NCBI GenBank assembly: GCA_003551805.1
Contig: PUNR01000037.1
Location: 1 to 12,075, forward strand
DNA: 12,075 bases
Direction: 5' to 3'
Origin: Loktanella sp.
Lineage (GTDB): Bacteria; Pseudomonadota; Alphaproteobacteria; Rhodobacterales; Rhodobacteraceae
Of the stretch, positions 5,555-12,075 are shown piece by piece; within the stretch, counting starts at the first letter, position 1, and each line of letters opens with the position of its first letter. Below the pieces are notes generated by a model. The model worked only from the letters and a program-made list of their open reading frames with translations. It had not been told where the DNA came from and did no database searches. Position numbers and translations under genes: made by a program.

Positions 5555-8500
5555 TGGCCACCGGTGGCGACAGGCTGACAGCGCGCGCAGGCGGTATCCT
5601 GTCCTACTTTACCCGTCACAAGACGGCGGCGAACCTGCTGCTGATCCTGATGCTGACTGCCGGTGTGCTGGCGATCCCCAATATGCGGGCGCAATTCTTT
5701 CCTGATGTGATCGTGGACAATATCACCGTTAGCGTCAGTTGGTCTGGTGCTGGTGCCGAAGATGTGGATGCCGCAATCGTGCAGGTGCTGGAACCGGTGC
5801 TGATGGTGGTGGACGGCGTCGCGTCGTCTTCGTCACGTTCCAATGAAGGCAGCGCGCGGATCACGCTGGAATTTGAACCCGGTTACGACATGGACCGCGC
5901 GGCTGAAGATGTGCAGATCGCTGTGGACAGCGCCAGCAACCTGCCAGCCGATGCCGATGATCCCAATGTCCGGCGCGGTGGCTGGTCGGACCGTGTTACC
6001 GATGTGATCATCGCGGGGCCTGTGGGCCTCGACCAATTGGGGCGCTTTGCCGATGAATTGTCGATGCGGTTGTTTGCCGAAGGCGTCACGCGGGTGTCCG
6101 TGCAGGGCGTCGCAGCACCGTCGGTCTTGGTCGAGGTGCCGTCACTGTCACTAATCGAGCATGATATCGGCATGGCCGATATCGCACAAAGGATCGCCGA
6201 AGAAACCGCTGCGTCGCCCGCAGGTGATGTGTCGTCAAATGCGCGCCTGCGCACCGGTGTCGCGCGCCGCAGTGCCGAGGATATCGGCGCCATCACGCTC
6301 CGGTCCAATCCTGACGGGTCCGTCCTGACGATTGCGGATGTCGCTAATGTGCAGGCCGAAGGGATCGACCGCGACCGCGCCTATTTCGTAGGCCCGAACC
6401 CTGCCATCAAGGTGATCGTCCAGCGGTCGGCCACAGGGGACGCCATCGGTCTGCAGCGCAGTGTCGAAAGGGTGGCGGCGGAATTGCAGGCATCTTTGCC
6501 CAACGGGGTGACGGTTGAACTGGCGAATGCGCGGGCCGAACAGATTACGGGGCGGCTGAATATCCTGCTGACCAATGGCGCCACGGGGCTGGCGCTGGTT
6601 GTGGCGCTGCTTTTCCTGTTCCTGAACGCACGCACAGCGTTCTGGGTCGCTTTCGGTATTCCCGTGGCGATGCTGGCGGCGGTTGCGCTGATGTATGCGG
6701 CGGGGATCACGTTCAACATGATCTCGCTTTTTGCGCTGATTATCACTTTGGGGATCGTGGTGGATGATGCGATTGTCGTGGGTGAACATGCCGATTTCCG
6801 CGTCAGGCAATTGGGCGAACCCCCCACTGTCGCCGCCGAAAATGCCGCACGGCGCATGTTCAGCCCTGTGTTTTCGGCCAGTGTCACGACAATCATCGCC
6901 TTTTTCGGGCTGGTCGCCATCGGCGGGCGGTTTGGCGACCTGATCGCCGACATCCCTTATACCGTGATCGTTGTGCTGATCGCGAGCCTGATTGAATGTT
7001 TCCTGATCCTGCCAAACCATCTAGCCCATGCAATTGCGCATTCGGCCAAGGATCACTGGTATGATCGTCCGTCAAAATACGTCAACCGCGGCTTTGACTG
7101 GTTCCGCTTTACCTTGTTCAAGCCCTTCATGGGGCTGGTGATCCGTGCGCGTTATCCGGTGGTGGCATTGGCGCTTGTGGCGCTTGCGACATCCAGCGCT
7201 TTGGTCATTCGCGGCGATGTTGCATGGCGGTTCTTTAACGCGCCTGAACAGAGTCAGGTCACAGGCAATTTCGCCATGCTGCCCGGTGCGACGCGCAGCG
7301 ACACGCTGGAAATGATGCGCGAAATGCAGCGCGCGACCGACGCGCTGGGCGCACAATACGAAGACGAATACGGCATCAACCCCGTCATCATCGCGATTGC
7401 AGAGATCGGCGGCAATTCAGGCCGGTCCATCGCAGGTGCCGAAAACAAGGATGCCGATCAACTGGGTGCGATCACCATCGAGCTTGTTGACGCCGACAGC
7501 CGCCCCTACACCAGCAACGCCTTTGTCACGGCGCTGCAGGAAAGCATTGTGCAGCATCCGATGGCTGAAACCGTGGCGTTTCGCAGTTGGGGGGCGGGGC
7601 CTGCGGCGGATGGTCTGGATATCCAGCTTTTCGGCGCGAACAGCGAAACCTTGAAAGCCGCGGCCGAGGCGCTGAAAACCGAACTTGCCCAATACAGCGA
7701 AATTTCCGCGCTGGAAGATACGTTATCTTACGACAAGGAAGAACTGGTGCTGCAACTGACCCCGCAGGGTCAATCGCTGGGGCTGAATATTGACGGGCTG
7801 GGTCGCATCTTGCGCAACACTTTGGGCGGGATCGAGGCGGCAAGCTTTCCCGATGGCGCAAGATCAGCCACGATCCGTGTGCAATTGCCCAGTGGCGAAT
7901 TGACTGCGGATTTTCTGGACCGCACGCAGGTACGTGCAGGCGATGGCGTCTATGTGCCGCTTGCCGATGTGGTGACGGTGCAGACCCGCAGTGGATTTTC
8001 GACCGTACGTCGTGAAAACGGCGTGCAGCTGATTTCCGTGATCGGGGAATTGGACGGCGATGATGCCGCCCGCGCGACCGAGATCCAGCAAATCATCACC
8101 ACCGATATCTTGCCACGGATCGAAAGCATCTACGGCATCGAAACCCGCCTGTCCGGACAAAGCGAACAGGAACGGCAATTCCTGAGCGATGCGCAGGTCG
8201 GGCTGACGCTGGTGCTGGTGGGGATTTACCTGACGCTTGCATGGATTTTCAGCAGCTGGACGCGGCCTGTTGTCGTCATGTCGATCATTCCCTTTGCCTT
8301 GGTCGGCACCATTTACGGCCACTACCTTTGGCAAATTCCGATGAGCCTGTTCACCGTCGTTGGCCTGATCGGGATGGTTGGCATCATCATTAACGACAGC
8401 ATCGTGCTGGTCACGACGGTTGACGAATATGCGACCGAACGCGGGTTGGTTCCTGCAATCATCGACGGCACGGTTGACCGTCTGCGCCCTGTCTTGCTGA

Positions 8501-8955
8501 CGACGCTGACCACCGTGCTGGGTCTGGCACCTTTGCTATACGAAGGTTCGACCCAAGCAGAGTTTCTGAAGCCGACAGTGGTCACGCTGGTCTTTGGTCT
8601 GGCCTTCGGGATGGTGCTGGTCTTGCTGGTGGTGCCGTCAATCATGGCGATGCAGGCAGATGTTGCGCGACAGGTGCAATCGGCCAAACGCGCCTTGCGC
8701 GGGCGGCGGCTGGCGATGCTGATACCTGCCGGGATCGGGGCAATTGCGGCGTTTGGATTGTTTGTAGCACTGGTGGTGCCGGTACTCGTCACGGGCGGGC
8801 CTTGGGCCGTCGTCCAATCCGCGCTGCCGTTTTTGTCGGGGGGCTTTGCGCCTGCGCTGGGGCTGTTTGCGATGGTGCTGATGCTGGTGTTGCTGGTGAT
8901 CTATGCTGTCACGATGACCGGCCACATCATGCGGCGTTTGCGCGGCCAGATTTAA
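5554..8955 (+). CDS. RND-family efflux permease (HAE/AcrB-like) with two extra C-terminal helices
   Basis: This is a proton-driven inner-membrane exporter of the RND superfamily, 1133 residues against roughly 1030-1050 for AcrB-type pumps. The N-terminal helix (about 25-42) is followed by the first periplasmic porter region ending near 335. TM2-TM6 cover about 337-488 and include GIVVDDAIVVGEH with the proton-relay pair D404-D405. An amphipathic and TM7 segment lies at about 500-552, with the second porter loop to about 875. TM8-TM12 (about 880-1032) include GIIINDSIVLV at 943-953. The TM10 lysine of AcrB is not present; N947-D948 occupy that area, as in other non-AcrB branches. After a basic linker (1040-1052) come two further hydrophobic segments at about 1054-1079 and 1099-1120. 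Translation is coupled to the adaptor by TGATG. The gene ends convergently, overlapping the next gene by four bases. Substrate unknown. Confidence 0.95.
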   Translation: MATGGDRLTARAGGILSYFTRHKTAANLLLILMLTAGVLAIPNMRAQFFPDVIVDNITVSVSWSGAGAEDVDAAIVQVLEPVLMVVDGVASSSSRSNEGSARITLEFEPGYDMDRAAEDVQIAVDSASNLPADADDPNVRRGGWSDRVTDVIIAGPVGLDQLGRFADELSMRLFAEGVTRVSVQGVAAPSVLVEVPSLSLIEHDIGMADIAQRIAEETAASPAGDVSSNARLRTGVARRSAEDIGAITLRSNPDGSVLTIADVANVQAEGIDRDRAYFVGPNPAIKVIVQRSATGDAIGLQRSVERVAAELQASLPNGVTVELANARAEQITGRLNILLTNGATGLALVVALLFLFLNARTAFWVAFGIPVAMLAAVALMYAAGITFNMISLFALIITLGIVVDDAIVVGEHADFRVRQLGEPPTVAAENAARRMFSPVFSASVTTIIAFFGLVAIGGRFGDLIADIPYTVIVVLIASLIECFLILPNHLAHAIAHSAKDHWYDRPSKYVNRGFDWFRFTLFKPFMGLVIRARYPVVALALVALATSSALVIRGDVAWRFFNAPEQSQVTGNFAMLPGATRSDTLEMMREMQRATDALGAQYEDEYGINPVIIAIAEIGGNSGRSIAGAENKDADQLGAITIELVDADSRPYTSNAFVTALQESIVQHPMAETVAFRSWGAGPAADGLDIQLFGANSETLKAAAEALKTELAQYSEISALEDTLSYDKEELVLQLTPQGQSLGLNIDGLGRILRNTLGGIEAASFPDGARSATIRVQLPSGELTADFLDRTQVRAGDGVYVPLADVVTVQTRSGFSTVRRENGVQLISVIGELDGDDAARATEIQQIITTDILPRIESIYGIETRLSGQSEQERQFLSDAQVGLTLVLVGIYLTLAWIFSSWTRPVVVMSIIPFALVGTIYGHYLWQIPMSLFTVVGLIGMVGIIINDSIVLVTTVDEYATERGLVPAIIDGTVDRLRPVLLTTLTTVLGLAPLLYEGSTQAEFLKPTVVTLVFGLAFGMVLVLLVVPSIMAMQADVARQVQSAKRALRGRRLAMLIPAGIGAIAAFGLFVALVVPVLVTGGPWAVVQSALPFLSGGFAPALGLFAMVLMLVLLVIYAVTMTGHIMRRLRGQI

Positions 8956-9749
8956 TCAGCCGTGCAGCCACGGATATCGACAGCGGTGCCATCGCCCAGA
9001 ACCGTGAAACGCAAACCTGACCGGTCCAGCGCAAAGGGCTGACCGCTGACATGCACCATATCAACAACGGCAGTCAGCTGGCTACCCGCGCGGGTTACCT
9101 GCGGTTCAGACACCCAGACTTGCGGATCACCCGATTCGATCACGACGATTTCCTGCGTGCCTTTCGGTGCGATGGTGATCGTCGTGGCCACCTGCAGCCC
9201 GTCGCTGATCGGGGTGACAGCACAGGTCACGGCACCCACCTGCGCCTCTGCCCGCGTCATCGGGCGGTCTTGCAGCGCGGCGAGGATCGCAGGGTCAGCG
9301 GCACCTTCGGGGGGCAACATTGCAGAAAAGTCGAGGGTGACGGGAATGCAGACATCATCGCAGACGCCGATCTGGATTTGTCCGGTGATCCCGATCGCGC
9401 CACCGTCGTCGGGCACGGACAGGCGCAGCGGAAAAGTGACGCTGTCTTCATAACCGATAGAACGCATCCCGAAGGTTTCGTACACCTCCGGCACCGGATA
9501 ATGCGGCTGGATTGATGTGATGCCTGATCCGGCAAAGCTGAACGCAGGCGGAATTCCGGCATCGCCGGGTGCGCGCCAATAGGTTCTCCAGCCCTCTGCC
9601 AGATCGATGCGCAGGGCGGTGACATGGGTGCCACCTTCTTCGCGCCAGCCGGGCAGGACGGTGACTGTCGCAAGTTCGTCAACTGATTGGCCAAAGCCAA
9701 AGGTCGGAAGACTGCAAACAGCCAGAGAGATGAGAAATGTTTTCTGCAT
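8952..9749 (-). CDS. Secreted protein resembling the DsbD N-terminal domain
   Basis: I chose ATG 9749 because the protein then begins with a clean signal peptide (MQKTFLISLAVCSLPTFGFG, cleavage near residue 20-21). A longer reading from 9779 adds ten polar residues before it and has no ribosome site. The mature part (about 245 residues) matches the periplasmic alpha-domain type of DsbD, seen as GWRTYWRAPGDAGIPP, YPVPEVYETFG and especially IGVCDDVCIPV. C130 and C134 would be the redox pair that accepts electrons and passes them to periplasmic partners; C176 and C262 may form a structural disulfide. The membrane and thioredoxin domains of full DsbD are missing, so it stands alone and must work with a separate CcdA/DsbD-type membrane carrier. 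A secreted TlpA-like thioredoxin is encoded two genes away. The exact partner is unknown. Alternative: a ScsB-like or copper-tolerance relative. Confidence 0.85.
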   Translation of the reverse strand: MQKTFLISLAVCSLPTFGFGQSVDELATVTVLPGWREEGGTHVTALRIDLAEGWRTYWRAPGDAGIPPAFSFAGSGITSIQPHYPVPEVYETFGMRSIGYEDSVTFPLRLSVPDDGGAIGITGQIQIGVCDDVCIPVTLDFSAMLPPEGAADPAILAALQDRPMTRAEAQVGAVTCAVTPISDGLQVATTITIAPKGTQEIVVIESGDPQVWVSEPQVTRAGSQLTAVVDMVHVSGQPFALDRSGLRFTVLGDGTAVDIRGCTAD

Positions 9750-9853
9750 GGCTTCTAATTGGGTGATTCCGTCTGACATGAAAAGTCACGTTTGGGCGAT
9801 TGGTTGACATCAAGGAACTTGCACAGGCGCGATGCCATGCCCATTCTAGCGTG

Positions 9854-10423
9854 ATGGATATGCCTGTGACTGACCTTGCCGGAAAACTGCTGATCGCTAT
9901 GCCTGACATGGCGGACCCGCGTTTTGCGCGCTCTGTGATCTATCTGTGCGCCCATTCCGACGATGGTGGCATGGGGTTGATTATCAACAAACCGCAAAGC
10001 CAGATCAGCTTTACCGATCTGCTGGACCAGATGGACCTGCCCCACACCGCCGAGACGCCCGACATCAGCGTGCATTTTGGCGGGCCGGTCGAAAGCGGGC
10101 GGGGCTTTGTGTTGCATTCAACCGACTATCAATCCGGTCTGGGCACCTTGCAGGTGGATGATGCCGTCGGCATGACCGCGACGATGGATGTGTTGGAAGA
10201 CATCGCCATGGGCCGCGGGCCTGCGCGTGCGATGCTGGCGCTGGGCTATGCCGGTTGGGGGGCAGGGCAGTTGGAAAACGAAATTCGCCAGAACGGCTGG
10301 CTGACCTGCGATCCGCGTGAAGACATCATCTTTGGCCACGACAACGACCACAAATGGTCAAGCGCGCTGAAACTGCTGGGGATTGATCCGTTGCTGTTGT
10401 CCGCGACAGCCGGTCACGCCTAG
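9854..10423 (+). CDS. yqgE: YqgE/AlgH family protein (UPF0301)
   Basis: YqgE/AlgH proteins are small cytoplasmic proteins of unsettled function; AlgH has been linked to alginate regulation in Pseudomonas. From ATG 9854 the product has 189 residues, the usual family length. The family pattern is plain: LAGKLLIAMPDMADPRFARS, YLCAHSDDGGMGLIINKP, FGGPVESGRGFVLHS, ALGYAGWGAGQLENEI and NGWLTCDP. A reading from TTG 9800 would add 18 residues unlike the family N-terminus, so I reject it; ATG 9860 is a further possible start. Neither has a clear ribosome site, so a short or absent leader is possible. It is divergent from the DsbD-like gene and converges on the TlpA-like gene with a four-base overlap (CTAG). 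The YqgF/RuvX neighbour common in gammaproteobacteria is not seen. Confidence 0.95.
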   Translation: MDMPVTDLAGKLLIAMPDMADPRFARSVIYLCAHSDDGGMGLIINKPQSQISFTDLLDQMDLPHTAETPDISVHFGGPVESGRGFVLHSTDYQSGLGTLQVDDAVGMTATMDVLEDIAMGRGPARAMLALGYAGWGAGQLENEIRQNGWLTCDPREDIIFGHDNDHKWSSALKLLGIDPLLLSATAGHA

Positions 10424-10980
10424 CGCGGTTCGTCCAGCAACGCCTGAATGATAGCCACAGCGCTGGGGCTGGACCAGTCCGCCTCGCCCTGCATACGCGC
10501 GATTTCCATGCCGTCGGGGCCAAGGATCAACGTCACCGGCAGACCCAGCACCCCCATCGACCGCGCGAAACGCTGGCGTGCATCCGTGTGCAAGGGCAGG
10601 TTATCAACCTCGATTTCGTCAAAGAACCGCTCCATCGCGGGCAACGGGTTCGGGCCAACCGCGACGGTCACCACCTCGAAGTCATCGCCGCCAAGGTCGG
10701 TTTGCAGGGCCGACAGATGCGGCATTTCCACACGGCAGGGCGCGCACCATGTGGCCCAGAAATTCAGCACAACATAGCGCCCTTCCAGATCGGCAAGCAC
10801 CATGTCGCTGCCGTCTTCGCTGGTAAAAGGGGTGTCGGTTGTGGCCACAGGGGCAGGATGGAACACCAGTTTGCGCATATCGCCTTCCCGCAGGCTGGCC
10901 GGATCAGCGCCTTGCGCCGCAGCAAGGTTTGCAACACCCAGCAGGGCCGTATAAAGCAGGGCGGACAGTAACTTTCGCAT
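10420..10980 (-). CDS. TlpA-like periplasmic thiol:disulfide oxidoreductase
   Basis: A secreted thioredoxin-fold protein of 186 residues. A signal peptide (MRKLLSALLYTALLGVANLAAAQ, cleavage near residue 22-23) leads into a TlpA/ResA-type domain: LADLEGRYVVLNFWATWCAP with the active site C79-A-P-C82, then RVEMPHLSAL, and the cis-proline in GLPVTLILGPDG (P148). Such proteins reduce cytochrome c or copper-site cysteines in the periplasm. Which client it serves is not shown; cytochrome maturation genes are not in view. No ResA-type glutamate-based heme specificity can be assigned by eye. AAAGGA (10994-10989) lies eight bases before ATG 10980. The start is only 14 bp from the divergent argH start, so its promoter must lie inside argH, where I could not identify clear hexamers. 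The gene converges on yqgE with a four-base CTAG overlap. Confidence 0.93.
   Translation of the reverse strand: MRKLLSALLYTALLGVANLAAAQGADPASLREGDMRKLVFHPAPVATTDTPFTSEDGSDMVLADLEGRYVVLNFWATWCAPCRVEMPHLSALQTDLGGDDFEVVTVAVGPNPLPAMERFFDEIEVDNLPLHTDARQRFARSMGVLGLPVTLILGPDGMEIARMQGEADWSSPSAVAIIQALLDEPR
10928..10955 (+). promoter_or_regulatory. Candidate argH promoter inside the tlpA-like gene
   Basis: TTTGCA (10928-10933), a 16-bp spacer and TATAAA (10950-10955) read toward argH. Transcription would begin near 10962, about 33 bases before ATG 10995. The element lies within the signal-peptide codons of the opposing gene, as it must because the two starts are only 14 bp apart. Reading the -35 as TTGCAA gives a less ideal 15-bp spacer. 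Confidence 0.42.
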
Positions 10981-10994
10981 GGGCGCATTCCTTT

Positions 10995-12075
<1,081 letters not shown>

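Noticed and set aside
6235..7020. A 261-codon open frame on the minus strand inside the RND permease
   Set aside because: Its translation is dominated by His, Arg, Gln and Asp without hydrophobic core, opposite a conserved transmembrane region. It is a shadow frame.
9750..9779. Ten-codon N-terminal extension of the DsbD-like protein
   Set aside because: It would place polar residues before a clean signal peptide and has no ribosome site.
9804..9809. Perfect TTGACA hexamer upstream of yqgE
   Set aside because: No acceptable -10 hexamer occurs 16-18 bases downstream, so I do not call a promoter. Alphaproteobacterial -10 elements can be weak, so it is not excluded.

Overview
The window reads as ordinary chromosomal DNA of an alphaproteobacterium, most likely a member of the Rhodobacteraceae (Roseobacter group). 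That placement is an inference. It rests on high GC with strong third-position GC bias, on the style of the encoded proteins, and on the neighbourhood pyrB / small membrane protein / pyrC-like, family-4 UDG, moaB, RND pump, YqgE and argH. I see no insertion sequence, phage gene, tRNA or rRNA, CRISPR array or long repeat. Genes cover almost every base, and the longest gap without a gene is about 104 bp.

Left block (1-2618, minus strand). A pyrimidine operon runs right to left: pyrB (aspartate carbamoyltransferase), a 173-residue unrecognised protein with a C-terminal membrane helix, and a dihydroorotase homologue cut by the window edge. The dihydroorotase homologue has lost the metal-binding and catalytic residues of active enzymes, so it is probably a non-catalytic PyrC' partner of PyrB. 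A good sigma70-type promoter lies just upstream of pyrB.

Middle block (2722-8955, plus strand). It begins with a family-4-type uracil-DNA glycosylase, which overlaps a MoaB-like molybdenum cofactor protein by ATGA. After 71 bp comes an RND efflux pair, a periplasmic adaptor and an inner-membrane permease, joined by a TGATG overlap. The permease carries two extra predicted C-terminal membrane helices and the adaptor carries an extra charged helical tail.

Right block (8952-12075). Gene direction alternates here: a secreted protein resembling the N-terminal domain of DsbD (minus), YqgE/AlgH (plus), a secreted TlpA-like thioredoxin (minus), and the 5' three quarters of argH (plus). Both convergent junctions overlap by exactly 4 bp through self-complementary stop codons (TTAA and CTAG). 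The tlpA-like gene and argH start only 14 bp apart, back to back. The two secreted thiol proteins suggest a periplasmic disulfide-handling theme.

Most of the window is housekeeping. The part that best deserves follow-up is the pyrimidine operon: a membrane-anchored protein of unknown function is fused in expression to pyrB and to a catalytically dead dihydroorotase. This raises the possibility of a membrane-associated aspartate carbamoyltransferase assembly. That idea is a hypothesis and is not shown by the sequence.
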